Part shown: piece by piece, positions 34,821-46,165 of the stretch
Numbering within the stretch: position 1 is the stretch's first letter
Layout: each line of letters begins with the position of its first letter
Origin: Candidatus Endomicrobiellum meruensis
GTDB lineage: Bacteria; Elusimicrobiota; Endomicrobiia; Endomicrobiales; Endomicrobiaceae
Reading direction: 5' to 3'
Assembly (NCBI GenBank): GCA_031282625.1
Contig: JAITDI010000002.1
Span: 1 to 46,165 of the forward strand
Length of the DNA stretch: 46,165 nt
The notes under the pieces: generated by a model
What the model was told of the DNA's origin: nothing
Database searches by the model: none
The model's input: the letters and a program-made list of their open reading frames with translations, nothing else
Translations under genes and position numbers: made by a program

Positions 34821-36173
34821 ATGAGTTTTTCAGCTTCAGATTTATGGCAAAAAGTTGTGGATAACCTTAAAACGTCTGTTACGCCAGAAACCTATAATTT
34901 GTGGATTTCTCCACTTAAGCCTTTATCTTTTGAAAACAATACCTTTGTTTTGGAAGTTCCAAATGTTTATTTCTCTCAATGGATAGAAAATAATCAATTA
35001 AAAAATATTGAAACCATTCTGTCAGATTCTTGCGGGCAACAAATGATTTTACAGTTAAAACCGCAGCAAGACATATCGTCAATAATAGAAAAAACTGAAA
35101 ATATCCCTGTTCATATAGATGCTTCAATTCCAGCTCTGCAAAAAGACCAAATAAATCCTAAATACATATTCCCGGGATTTGTTGTAGGAGCGTCTAATAG
35201 ATTTGCGCATGGTTGCGCTGAAGCGGTAGCAAAAAATCCGGGCAAACAATTTAATCCTCTTTTCCTTTACAGCGGTGTAGGACTAGGCAAAACACACTTA
35301 CTTCACGCTATAGGAAACCATATTAAGCAAACTTTGCCAAATTCTAGGGTTCTTTATGTAACATGCGAAAAGTTTGTTACTGAATTTATTGAGTCAATTC
35401 GCTTTGATAAGATATCGTCTTTTAAAAATAAATATAGAAGCCTAGATTGTTTGTTGATTGACGATATTCAGTTTTTGATGGGAAAAGAAAGTTCTCAGGA
35501 AGAATTTTTCCACATGTTTAATAATTTGTTCAACGCAAAAAAGCAGCTTGTTATATCTTCCGACCGCCCTCCAAAAGAGCTTGAAGGTGTTGAAGACAGA
35601 CTTATTTCAAGATTTGAATGGGGCATTATAGCTGATATTCAACAACCTGATTTAGAAACAAGAATTGCTATCTTGCGTAAAAAAGCCGAAGAAGAAAAAA
35701 TTTATGTGCCTGACGATGTTGTTCTGCACATAGCTACCCAAGTTAAGTCTAACATAAGACAATTAGAAGGATCTCTTTTAAGAATAACCGCATTTTCTTT
35801 GTTCACAGGAACCCCTTTGACTGTTGATTCTGTACAAAAAATGCTTAGAGATATTATAAAGACAGATGAATCTGCTCACATAACAATAGAAGGCATTCAG
35901 AAAGTTGTCGCTGACGAATTTAGTATTGATTTAAGAGATATGAAATCTAAACGCAGGACTGATGTCATAGCTTTCCCAAGACAAATAGCCATGTATCTTG
36001 CCAGAACGCTTAGCGATGAGTTTTCTACAAATGCCATTGGCGAAGCTTTTGGTGGGAGAGATCACTCAACAGTTATGCATGCCTGTAACAAAATCAAAGA
36101 AAAAATGGATTCAGATCCTTATTTTAACGCTAAACTTAACCAAATAATTAAAAAAATTCGTAATTCAGATTAA
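34821..36173 (+). CDS. dnaA: Chromosomal replication initiator DnaA
   Basis: A 450-residue initiator ATPase that binds DnaA boxes and melts the origin. Domain I is residues 1-85 (LWQKVVDNLKTSVTPETYNLWI). A short linker follows, then domain III AAA+: Walker A GVGLGKTHLLHA, Walker B LLIDDIQFL, sensor ISSDRPPKEL, box VII DRLISRFEWG. Domain IV is the DNA-binding helix-turn-helix with the signature FGGRDHSTVMHA. It is full length with no disruption, notable because many reduced symbionts lose this gene. Confidence 0.98.
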   Translation: MSFSASDLWQKVVDNLKTSVTPETYNLWISPLKPLSFENNTFVLEVPNVYFSQWIENNQLKNIETILSDSCGQQMILQLKPQQDISSIIEKTENIPVHIDASIPALQKDQINPKYIFPGFVVGASNRFAHGCAEAVAKNPGKQFNPLFLYSGVGLGKTHLLHAIGNHIKQTLPNSRVLYVTCEKFVTEFIESIRFDKISSFKNKYRSLDCLLIDDIQFLMGKESSQEEFFHMFNNLFNAKKQLVISSDRPPKELEGVEDRLISRFEWGIIADIQQPDLETRIAILRKKAEEEKIYVPDDVVLHIATQVKSNIRQLEGSLLRITAFSLFTGTPLTVDSVQKMLRDIIKTDESAHITIEGIQKVVADEFSIDLRDMKSKRRTDVIAFPRQIAMYLARTLSDEFSTNAIGEAFGGRDHSTVMHACNKIKEKMDSDPYFNAKLNQIIKKIRNSD

Positions 36174-36524
36174 TCCACTTGAGTGAAATGCTCCCTCTTT
36201 TCATCTTTTTGACCTTCAGAAATTATATAATTTTGCCTATCTGATAAAGTCATATTTTACCAGCAAAAAGGAATAACTTTTATGCAAAATTAACTTCTTA
36301 GTAGCAAGCAAAATAGTGTGCATACCTTTTCAAAAAATTGTATAATTATATTGTCTAATAATAGTGTGGATAACAATGATACTTTATCAACAAAATTATC
36401 ATTGAACTGTCTGTTTAATTTTGATTGGTAATTATAATTTTTTTTGATTATTTACAGCTTATCAACAATATACAGAACGCTATTATAACTAAATATAATT
36501 TTTCATTAAACTAGGAGGAAGTAA
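36174..36524. other. Likely replication origin (oriC) between dnaA and dnaN
   Basis: This 351-base gap carries DnaA boxes: TGTGGATAA (36365-36373, perfect, minus strand), TTATCAACA (36384-36392, one mismatch) and TTATCAACA again (36459-36467). Between them lies AT-only sequence (about 36416-36455, with TAATTATAATTTTTTTTGATT) that could be the unwinding element. The dnaA-dnaN location is a common origin site. No protein frame is present. Confidence 0.65.
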
Positions 36525-37655
36525 ATGAGAGTAATTTGTGGAAAAGAAGAGCTTAGTAAGGGAATACAAATAATATCTCCTATAGTTTCGTCTAAAAGCA
36601 CGCTTCCAGTTCTTTCAAATTTTCTACTTGAAACTGAAGAAGGAAAAATAAAACTTTCTTCTACAGATTTAGAAATAGCCGTTAAATGCTTTATTAAAGG
36701 AGAAATTTTAGAAGAAGGCGGCATCACAATACCAGCTAAAAGATTTTCCGACATTATAAAAGAATTACCGTCAGAAAATGAAATAAATATAAGGGCAGAT
36801 GAAACTAATCAAATAAATATAACTTCAGGAAAATCTAAGTTTAACCTTATGGGCATATCAAAAAATGAATATCCTGTAATACCAGATTTCCCAAATGAAA
36901 ATAACTTCACTATTAAAAGAGAACTTTTTGCATCAATTCTTAAAAAAACCGTCTTTGCTGTTTCTAAAGATGCTCAAAGATACGTTTTAAATGGCGTTTA
37001 TTTCATTTTAGAAGAGAATACTTTAAAAATGGTAGCTACTGACGGCAGAAGACTTGCTTATGCAACTGCAAACGAAGTAAAAGGCATTAAATCCCAAACA
37101 AAAATAAAAGTAATAGTACCTACAAAAGCAATAACAGACATATTAAGGCTTCTTTCTTCTGATATAAAAGCTGAAGACATAAAAATAGGTATAACTGGAA
37201 ATCAAATAGCTTTAGAAATAGAAGATATAACCTTCCTTTCTACACTTATAGAGGGCATTTTCCCAAACTACGAACAAGTAATACCCAAAAGTTCTGAGAT
37301 AAAGGTCAAATTAAATGTAAAAGATACTTTGTCTGCAGTAAAACAAATGGCTCTTTTAACTGCAGATAAAATATCATCAGATAGATCTTCTGCAGTGAAA
37401 TTCTACTTTAACTCTAATATTTTAAGAATTTCAGCTTCTACAGCAGGTCTAGGATCTGGAGAAGTTGAGATGGAAATAGATTATAAAGCTGAACCAACAG
37501 AAATAAATTTTAACCCTAATTTCATAAAAGAAGTCTTGCAGAATATTGATGAAGAATCAATAATATTTGAGTTTAAAAATGCTCTTAACCCAGCTACTAT
37601 AGTACCCGAAAAAGACAAAAATTATCTTTGTGTAGTAATGCCAATGAGAGTCTAA
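36525..37655 (+). CDS. dnaN: DNA polymerase III beta subunit (sliding clamp)
   Basis: A 376-residue clamp that tethers the polymerase to DNA. The three-fold repeated fold begins MRVICGKEELSKGIQIIS; landmarks are LPVLSNFLLET, FSDIIKELPSE, KSKFNLMGISKNEYP, VATDGRRLAYA, IEGIFPNYEQVIP and the terminal VVMPMRV. A strong AGGAGG ribosome site precedes the ATG. It is followed after two bases by the DUF721 gene. Confidence 0.97.
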   Translation: MRVICGKEELSKGIQIISPIVSSKSTLPVLSNFLLETEEGKIKLSSTDLEIAVKCFIKGEILEEGGITIPAKRFSDIIKELPSENEINIRADETNQINITSGKSKFNLMGISKNEYPVIPDFPNENNFTIKRELFASILKKTVFAVSKDAQRYVLNGVYFILEENTLKMVATDGRRLAYATANEVKGIKSQTKIKVIVPTKAITDILRLLSSDIKAEDIKIGITGNQIALEIEDITFLSTLIEGIFPNYEQVIPKSSEIKVKLNVKDTLSAVKQMALLTADKISSDRSSAVKFYFNSNILRISASTAGLGSGEVEMEIDYKAEPTEINFNPNFIKEVLQNIDEESIIFEFKNALNPATIVPEKDKNYLCVVMPMRV

Positions 37656-37657
37656 AC

Positions 37658-37933
37658 ATGTCTTGGACTAAAGCAAGCGAAATAATACAACTTCTAAGGA
37701 AAAGGCTTGGTTTAGAGGAAGAGTTTTTTACTGTTGAACGGGTTTGGAATAAAGAAGTTGGCATAGAAGGTGTAGAGATAATAGGCTACAAAAATGGGAC
37801 TATTTTTACAAAAACCCAAAGTTCAGTTGCTGTAAGTGAACTTACCTTTCGCAAAAAAGAAATTATAAAAAATTTAAATCAGTATATTGGTATGCAAAAG
37901 ATAAAAAATATTAAAGTAAAAATAGAAGCATAA
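37658..37933 (+). CDS. DUF721 protein (DciA-like helicase-loading factor)
   Basis: A 91-residue protein with the DUF721 layout: an N-terminal helix MSWTKASEIIQLLRKRLGL, then VERVWNKEVG, then VEIIGYKNGTIFTKTQSSVAVSELTFRKKEI. DUF721 proteins near dnaN and gyrB include DciA, which helps load the replicative helicase in bacteria lacking DnaC. The start is ATG 37658, two bases after the dnaN stop. Confidence 0.8.
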   Translation: MSWTKASEIIQLLRKRLGLEEEFFTVERVWNKEVGIEGVEIIGYKNGTIFTKTQSSVAVSELTFRKKEIIKNLNQYIGMQKIKNIKVKIEA

Positions 37934-37959
37934 TTGTTTTAATATTTGTTCGTTTTTAA

Positions 37960-40485
<2,526 letters not shown>

Positions 40486-40633
40486 ATAATTTGTGTGTAA
40501 TATATTGTAAAACAATACACACAAAAATTTTATTATAAGTATTCCACAATAAGCCTATTTGTGTTTAATAATATTTCACTAAAATACAAGAATAAGACAG
40601 TAGTACAAATAGAAAAAGTTTACGAGAGAGAAA

Positions 40634-41089
40634 ATGAATCCATTTGTCCCACAAAAGCTGCCTGTTAAAAATTTAAATTGGGAAAGATTGTCATTTCTTA
40701 TAGGGAAAGCAAACAGTTCGTTTTCTATGTATAGTGGTTTGCTAGATGCTCTTTTGAATCCTGAAATTCTTCTTGCTCCTATTACGACTCAAGAGGCAGT
40801 TGTTTCTTAAAAAATAGAAGGAACACAGGCGACTTTTAGTGAAGTTTATAAATTAGAAGTTAAGGCTGTTGCGGAGCAATCAACTATAAATATGTTGAAA
40901 GCAGAAAAAATTATAAATCTATATAATGACATGAAAAAGAATTTTAGTGATGCTACAAAATCGCGTTACGCTATAAATATTTTGGATACACTTTTTAAAA
41001 AGCCTATTATAAATTTAACTATGCTTTTGTCTGATTCGGGTGTTTTCAATTTATTATTACAATGGATTCACAAACAACTTTTGGCTTAA
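40634..41089 (+). pseudogene. Fic-family protein remnant
   Basis: The frame begins MNPFVPQKLPVKNLNWERL, then NPEILLAPITTQEAVVS, followed by a TAA (40808-40810), and continues in frame with KIEGTQATFSEVYKLE. That is the N-terminal region of class II Fic AMP-transferases. The stop falls in the inhibitory helix motif (SxxxEG). After a few residues the frame jumps to C-terminal sequence (MLKAEKIINLYNDMKKNF, YAINILDTLFKKPI). The middle, including the catalytic HPFxxGNGR loop, is deleted. It is non-functional and sits between gyrB and gyrA. Confidence 0.85.
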
Positions 41090-41179
41090 AGAAGGAGAAC
41101 TTAAGAAAGAAAGGCGTTGATGAGGAATTATCTTTGAAAAATATGATTTGAATTTAATTAAACTTGTAAGAGGCTAGAA

Positions 41180-43696
41180 ATGTCAAAAGAAAAAGAAACA
41201 AAAGAAGAGCAAGTGGCAATGATGGCGGCAAGCATTGCACCTCGCAATATTGAAGATGAAATGAGAACTTCCTACATAGATTATGCCATGAGCGTAATTG
41301 TGGGAAGGGCGTTGCCAGATGTTCGCGACGGTTTAAAACCTGTTCATAGAAGAATACTTTACGCCATGAAAGAAATGGGATTAAAGCATAATACAGCTTA
41401 CAAAAAATCTGCTAGAGTAGTTGGAGATGTTTTGGGTAAGTATCACCCTCACGGTGATTCTGCTGTTTATGGTGCTGTAGTAAGAATGGCGCAGGATTTT
41501 TCTCTAAGATATCCTATGATTGACGGACAAGGAAACTTTGGAAGCATAGATGGTGACTTTGCCGCAGCTATGCGTTATACCGAAGTAAGAATGGACGCAA
41601 TTACCGAAGAGATGCTTGCGGACTTGGATAAAAACACAGTTGATTTTATACCTAATTACGACGGTTCTTTAAAAGAGCCTTTAATACTTCCTTCAAAAAT
41701 TCCTAGCCTTTTGATTAATGGATCTGCAGGTATTGCTGTAGGTATGGCTACTAATATTCCTACTCATAACATAGGCGAAATCAGCGATGCTTTAATCGCT
41801 TTAATAGATGATGAAGATTTGCCTGTCTCTGAGCTTGCTAAACATATTAAAGGTCCAGATTTTCCTACAGGAGCTATAATTTTAGGCAAAGGTGGAATAC
41901 GGGATTATATGGAAAAAGGCAGAGGCTCTGTAAAAATAAGAGCCAAAGCTGAAATAGAAGAATCCAAAAGTGGGAGAGAAGCTATAATAGTAAACGAAAT
42001 TCCGTACCAAGTAAACAAGGCAAATCTTATAACTTCAATAGCCGATTTGGTAAAAGATAAAAAGATTGACGGCATTTCTGACTTACGCGATGAATCCGAC
42101 CGTGATGGCATAAGAATTGTTATAGAACTAAAGAGAGACGCAAATGCTCAAGTTGTTTTGAATCAACTTTATAAGCATACTCAGATGCAGTCATCTTTTG
42201 GCGTTATAATGCTTGCGCTTGTAAACAATAGACCTAAAGTGATGAACATAAAAGAAATTTTAGTTCACCATATTGAACATAGAAAGGTTGTCATAACTAG
42301 AAGAACAAAGTTTGACTTGCAAAAGTCCGAGTCTAGGTCACACATATTGGAAGGCTTAAAAATAGCCATAGACAATATAGACGCTATTGTTAAGATTATA
42401 AAAGAATCGGCTGATGAGGATATAGCTCGTGCAAGTCTTATGAGTAAGTTCCGTTTAACAAAAATTCAATCTGAAGCTATCTTGGAAATGAAGATTCGCC
42501 AGCTTACCGGATTAAAAAGAAAAGAGATAGATGAAGAATATCTGGAAACTATAAAGCTTATAGAAAAACTTCGTTCTATTTTAGCAGATCCAAAAAAAAT
42601 TCTTTCAATAATAAAAGACGAGACTATTGAAATAAAGAAAAAGTACGGTGACAAAAGAAGGACTCAAATACAGGTAGCAGAAGCCGATTTTAATATTGAA
42701 GATTTAATTCAACAAGAAGAAGTTGCAGTGACAATGTCCCATGCAGGGTATATTAAGCGCATACCTCTTGATACGTATAAAGCTCAGCACAGAGGAGGAC
42801 GCGGAATAACCGCAATGAACACGAAAGAAGAAGATTTTGTTGAAAACTTATTCGTTACCAGCTCGCATGCTTATATGCTCTTCTTTACAACCAGAGGAAG
42901 ATTATACTGGACAAGAGTTTACGAAATTCCCGAAGGGGTAAGAACATCCAAAGGGAAAGCCATAGTAAACCTCTTGCAGCTGCAAGGCACAGAGGAAAAA
43001 ATTACAGCCGCAATTCCTATAAGGTCATTTAATCCTAAAGATATTAAAGACGAATATTTGTTAATGTGTACTAGAAATGGCACGATTAAAAAAATTGCAT
43101 TGGACGAGTTTACAAACCCAAGAAAGGGCGGCATAATAGCTATTAAACTTGAAGACGGCGACATCTTAACTGAAGTAAAAGCCATAGAGAAAAATCCTGA
43201 AGTTATAATCGCAACCAAAAAAGGCATAGCGATAAGGTTTAAAGAAAGCGACGTGCGCGCAATAGGTCGCAATGGAATGGGCGTAAATGGAATTTCTCTT
43301 GAAAAAGACGATGAAGTTATAGGCATGGAAGTTCTTTCTCCAGATGATGTTTTCTTATCAGTTTCAGAAAATGGCTATGGAAAAAGAACGGAAGTAGGCA
43401 AATATCGTTTGCAAAAGAGAGCAGGACACGGAGTCATTAATATGCAGGCTACAGACAGAAACGGGAACGTCGTAGGCATTAAAAAAGCAAATGACGGTGA
43501 AGTTATGATTATGACCCAAAATGGTATAACTATAAGATTAAGAGTAAACAGCATTTCTGTAATAGGAAGAAATACTCAGGGAGTAAGATTAGTAAAGCTT
43601 GGCGATGGCGACAAAGTTGCGGCTATTGCAAGTGTTGTAAAAGACGAAGAAAGCGAAGCGGCTCAGGATGCTGTAGAAAAAGCTAAAGACGAATAA
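41180..43696 (+). CDS. gyrA: DNA gyrase subunit A
   Basis: An 838-residue breakage-reunion subunit. The start region [20 protein letters not shown] is typical. The catalytic Tyr133 lies in AAMRYTEVR. The quinolone region reads [19 protein letters not shown]: Ser94 (E. coli Ser83) is kept, but E. coli Asp87 is Gly98 here. The C-terminal beta-pinwheel has a GyrA box QHRGGRG, and an acidic tail ends the protein. No clear ribosome site is seen; the start is chosen by homology. Confidence 0.97.
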   Translation: MSKEKETKEEQVAMMAASIAPRNIEDEMRTSYIDYAMSVIVGRALPDVRDGLKPVHRRILYAMKEMGLKHNTAYKKSARVVGDVLGKYHPHGDSAVYGAVVRMAQDFSLRYPMIDGQGNFGSIDGDFAAAMRYTEVRMDAITEEMLADLDKNTVDFIPNYDGSLKEPLILPSKIPSLLINGSAGIAVGMATNIPTHNIGEISDALIALIDDEDLPVSELAKHIKGPDFPTGAIILGKGGIRDYMEKGRGSVKIRAKAEIEESKSGREAIIVNEIPYQVNKANLITSIADLVKDKKIDGISDLRDESDRDGIRIVIELKRDANAQVVLNQLYKHTQMQSSFGVIMLALVNNRPKVMNIKEILVHHIEHRKVVITRRTKFDLQKSESRSHILEGLKIAIDNIDAIVKIIKESADEDIARASLMSKFRLTKIQSEAILEMKIRQLTGLKRKEIDEEYLETIKLIEKLRSILADPKKILSIIKDETIEIKKKYGDKRRTQIQVAEADFNIEDLIQQEEVAVTMSHAGYIKRIPLDTYKAQHRGGRGITAMNTKEEDFVENLFVTSSHAYMLFFTTRGRLYWTRVYEIPEGVRTSKGKAIVNLLQLQGTEEKITAAIPIRSFNPKDIKDEYLLMCTRNGTIKKIALDEFTNPRKGGIIAIKLEDGDILTEVKAIEKNPEVIIATKKGIAIRFKESDVRAIGRNGMGVNGISLEKDDEVIGMEVLSPDDVFLSVSENGYGKRTEVGKYRLQKRAGHGVINMQATDRNGNVVGIKKANDGEVMIMTQNGITIRLRVNSISVIGRNTQGVRLVKLGDGDKVAAIASVVKDEESEAAQDAVEKAKDE

Positions 43697-43758
43697 GTTA
43701 AAGATAAGTTAAAGAATAGCAGTTTACCGATTGCAATTAACTACAAAGAGAGAAAAAA

Positions 43759-44065
43759 ATGAAACAAAAAACTTTAGCATTGATTTTGAGTTTTGTTTTT
43801 GGTTGTGTTAATGTTTATGCTGGACAATGTCAAAGTGCTAGACGGGAGTGCTATAATGCCAAACTTCAGGCTTGGCAAGCAGGGGCTGACGAGTGGCGTG
43901 GAGACTTTCCATGAAATGGGACAATCAAGAATAGAACATCATAGAGCTAGGGCTAATGCTGATGCAGTTTGTGCGAGAGCGGAAAGTATTTGTACCTATG
44001 TATGCAGTACGTGTCATTCCGCTAAATCAGCATGCGACAGTGCGAGAAACTTTATATCCTCTTGA
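43759..44065 (+). pseudogene. Frameshifted small secreted Cys-rich protein
   Basis: ATG 43759 (after AAAGAGAG) opens a signal peptide (KQKTLALILSFVFGCVNVYA), then GQCQSARRECYNAKLQAW, ending at TGA 43912. In another frame, protein-like sequence continues over this stop: HEMGQSRIEHHRARANADAV, CARAESICTYVCSTC, HSAKSACDSARNF, to 44065. The C-X6-C pattern (CQSARREC, CHSAKSAC) appears in both halves, so they were probably one protein of about 100 residues split by a frameshift near 43890-43912. Alternatively the short 51-residue form is functional. Family unknown. Confidence 0.55.
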
Positions 44066-44196
44066 GTTTTTCAGATATAAACTCAGGGACTACATTTGAT
44101 AAACGAAAGATAACTAAATAATGAGCTGCAGGAAGATTTCCCTTACAAAAAGGTGGAAGTCGTAGATAAAAATAACTTCTGGAACTGATTTAAAAA

Positions 44197-45588
44197 CTAA
44201 GTTTTCTTTACAATTTTATACACAATGTAAACTATAAATATCCAGAAGGGAATAGCGATAACTTGCTTTGCCATTCCGATTTTAGGAAATGTCATTGCTG
44301 TAAGAATAAATGCGATGAAAGCAAGCGTAATATAGTTGGAATAAGGATAAAACGGTGCTGGGAACAATGTCTTTCTATTTTTTTGTTTGAACTTAAGATG
44401 GGATAATGTGATAACTGTCCAATTGGTAAGAATATATACTATAACAAAGCTCATTATTATTTTAAAAGCGTTAAACCAATCAGGTATAAAATAATTGAAA
44501 GGAACTACAAAAAACGTCAATGCTCCAGAGACTAAAGTTGAAAGAACAGGAATACCTGCTTTATTTGTTTTTGCAAAAAGTTGAGGAGCGTTGTTTTGCA
44601 AAGAAAGAGCGTAGAGCATGCGGCTGTTGCTGTAAATGCAGCTGTTATATACAGACAAAGCAGCTGTAAGAACTATAAAATTTAAAGCCCACGCAGCATA
44701 CTTAAAGCCAATACGGTCAAAAATCATGACAAAAGGACTGTCTGAAACGTTTAAATTGCTCCAATGATACAAAGACAAAAGCACAACAAGCGAGCCGATG
44801 TAAAAAATCAATATGCGATAAACAACTTGGTTGATAGCTTTTGGAATGGTTTTTGTTGGATCTGCTGTTTCAGAAGCGGCAATGCCGATAAGTTCAAGCC
44901 CGCCGAAAGCAAAAGTAATAATAGGCAAAGCCATTATAAGACCTATAAGACCGTGAGGGAAAAATCCGCTAAAGGTACTATCTCCAGCATGCTGCCCAAT
45001 GGTTGGAGCAAGCCACAAATTTTTAATTGTTGCTCCAGTAACCAAAGAAGGATCAAAAAATAATATGTATCCGCCTGCCAAAATCATAGCGCAAATAGCA
45101 AAGATTTTAATTGAAGAAAACCAAAATTCTACTTCGCCATAAGCTCTGACGGTTATGAGATTTATAATGTTTATAATTATGAAGAAAAACAGAGCAGTTT
45201 TCCATGTGGCAATATGAGGAAACCAATACTGGGTGTAGGCAGCCACTGCAGTAAGCTCGGTTATTCCAACTAAAACTTGTAATATCCAATAATTCCAACC
45301 AGCCAAAAACCCCGGAAAATCGCCCCAATATTTGTAAGCGAAATAGCTTGAAGATCCTGCGGAAGGGTCTTGTGTGTTCATTTCGCCCATTTGGCGCATA
45401 ATTAAAAAGATTATAAATCCTGCAATTAAATACCCAAATATCACGGAAGGTCCTGCAGTAAAAATAGCGCTGCCAGTACCTAAAAATAGACCAGTGCCTA
45501 CAGCTCCTCCAAGAGAAATAAATTGAATATGTCTGTTTTTTAGTTTACGTTTAAGAATGCCTTTTTGCGGGACGGATGTTATATTCAC
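44197..45588 (-). CDS. Amino-acid permease, APC superfamily
   Basis: A 463-residue transporter with about 12 membrane segments. The N terminus KRKLKNRHIQFISLGGAVGTGLFLGTG is the amino-acid transporter (AAT) family signature; later GEMNTQDPSAGSSSYFAY, FGGLELIGIAASET and FPAPFYPYSNYITLAFIAF follow. The start is GTG 45588, one base after the stop of the preceding paralog (TAAAGTG). Substrate specificity cannot be read. The two tandem copies suggest growth on imported amino acids. Confidence 0.92.
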   Translation of the reverse strand: MNITSVPQKGILKRKLKNRHIQFISLGGAVGTGLFLGTGSAIFTAGPSVIFGYLIAGFIIFLIMRQMGEMNTQDPSAGSSSYFAYKYWGDFPGFLAGWNYWILQVLVGITELTAVAAYTQYWFPHIATWKTALFFFIIINIINLITVRAYGEVEFWFSSIKIFAICAMILAGGYILFFDPSLVTGATIKNLWLAPTIGQHAGDSTFSGFFPHGLIGLIMALPIITFAFGGLELIGIAASETADPTKTIPKAINQVVYRILIFYIGSLVVLLSLYHWSNLNVSDSPFVMIFDRIGFKYAAWALNFIVLTAALSVYNSCIYSNSRMLYALSLQNNAPQLFAKTNKAGIPVLSTLVSGALTFFVVPFNYFIPDWFNAFKIIMSFVIVYILTNWTVITLSHLKFKQKNRKTLFPAPFYPYSNYITLAFIAFILTAMTFPKIGMAKQVIAIPFWIFIVYIVYKIVKKT

Positions 45589-45589
45589 T

Positions 45590-46165
45590 TTAGTCGTTCC
45601 CTACACGTGAGTAATTTTTTATAATTTTATATCCAGCGTACACAGAAAAAATCCAAATAGGTAAAGCTATAACTTGTTTAATCATTCCAAGTTGAGGCGT
45701 TGCCATTGCTGCTAAAGTAAACCCTATAAATACCAGCGTAATATAATTTGAATAAGGGTAAAACGGCGCTGGAAATAAAGTTTTTTTGTTTTTACGTTTA
45801 AATTTCATATGGGATAAAGTTATAAGCGCCCAGTTTACAAGAATGCACACAACGACAAAACTCAAAATTATTTTAAAAGCGTCAAACCAGTTTGGAGTAA
45901 AATAATTTAAGGGCACAACTAAAAATGTTATTGCGCTTGATACAAGAATTGCATTAAAGGGGATGCCTCTTTTATTTGTTTTTGCCAAAGCTTGAGGTGC
46001 GTTTTTCTGAAGAGCAAGACCGTAAAGCATACGACTGTTGCTGTAAATGCAGCTGTTATATACGGACAAAGCAGCTGTTAGAACTATAAAATTTAAAGTC
46101 CACGCAGCATATTTAAAGCCAATACGGTCAAAAATCATGACAAAAGGACTGTCTGATGGGCTTAG
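45590..46165 (-). CDS. Amino-acid permease, second copy, 3' part only
   Basis: The frame runs off the right edge of the window (codons LSPSDSPFVM before the ATG at 46138). The 191 visible residues closely match the C-terminal part of the neighbouring permease (FDRIGFKYAAW.LNFIVLTAA, then SVYNSCIYSNSRMLY and FPAPFYPYSNYIT), so this is a tandem duplication. The end differs (KNYSRVGND). It lies upstream of the other copy in the same operon. Confidence 0.9.
   Translation of the reverse strand, partial: LSPSDSPFVMIFDRIGFKYAAWTLNFIVLTAALSVYNSCIYSNSRMLYGLALQKNAPQALAKTNKRGIPFNAILVSSAITFLVVPLNYFTPNWFDAFKIILSFVVVCILVNWALITLSHMKFKRKNKKTLFPAPFYPYSNYITLVFIGFTLAAMATPQLGMIKQVIALPIWIFSVYAGYKIIKNYSRVGND

Noticed and set aside
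44066-44196. Short frame ELQEDFPYKKVEVVDKNN before the permease
   Set aside because: Only about 23 codons after a stop, no start or ribosome site; possibly debris.

Overview
The window is AT-rich DNA from a Gram-negative bacterium. It carries two nucleotide-sugar pathways typical of an O-antigen locus, a MltD-type murein transglycosylase, and ThiH, the oxygen-sensitive route to thiamine. At least six decayed genes lie beside intact housekeeping genes, which suggests a host-associated lineage losing genes. Base composition, gene content and the mnmE-rsmA-dnaA-dnaN-DUF721-gyrB-gyrA order would fit an Elusimicrobiota/Endomicrobium-like symbiont. That placement is inference: no rRNA gene is present to test it.

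Layout. (1) 1-2110: the tail of a DUF5675 gene, two small secreted-protein genes read leftward from a clear promoter, a degraded small gene with its own near-consensus promoter, and tRNA-Ala(CGC). (2) 2282-4861: an ABC-2 permease and a MltD-like transglycosylase, both leftward. (3) 5179-9260: promoter, TPP riboswitch, terminator, then thiG-thiH-thiE-thiS-thiF, a compact thiamine thiazole/coupling operon. (4) 9516-28907: a surface-polysaccharide island. rfbA-C-D-B makes dTDP-L-rhamnose and rfbF-G-H makes a CDP-3,6-dideoxy-4-keto sugar. These are followed by an IS110-family element, a methyltransferase with a broken poly-G tract, an SDR reductase, an HpcH-type aldolase, a HAD phosphatase and an acetolactate-synthase-like TPP enzyme, with several glycosyltransferases around them. 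The CDP-sugar genes plus the TPP enzyme and reductase resemble the yersiniose (branched-chain octose) pathway. (5) 29312-34743: DUF116, a DeaD-type helicase, an FmdB-like zinc ribbon, a small membrane protein, mnmE and rsmA. (6) 34789-43696: DnaA boxes, dnaA, a likely oriC, dnaN, a DUF721 (DciA-like) gene, gyrB, a Fic-family relic and gyrA. (7) 43759-46165: a frameshifted Cys-rich secreted protein and two tandem amino-acid permeases, the second cut by the window edge.

Most interesting points: a possible phase-variable methyltransferase (8-G tract, one base short of frame); a strongly folded RNA upstream of the IS110 transposase that could be a bridge RNA; a putative branched-sugar module; a TPP riboswitch whose antiterminator and terminator can be read base by base; and a glycosyltransferase fused to an acyltransferase.
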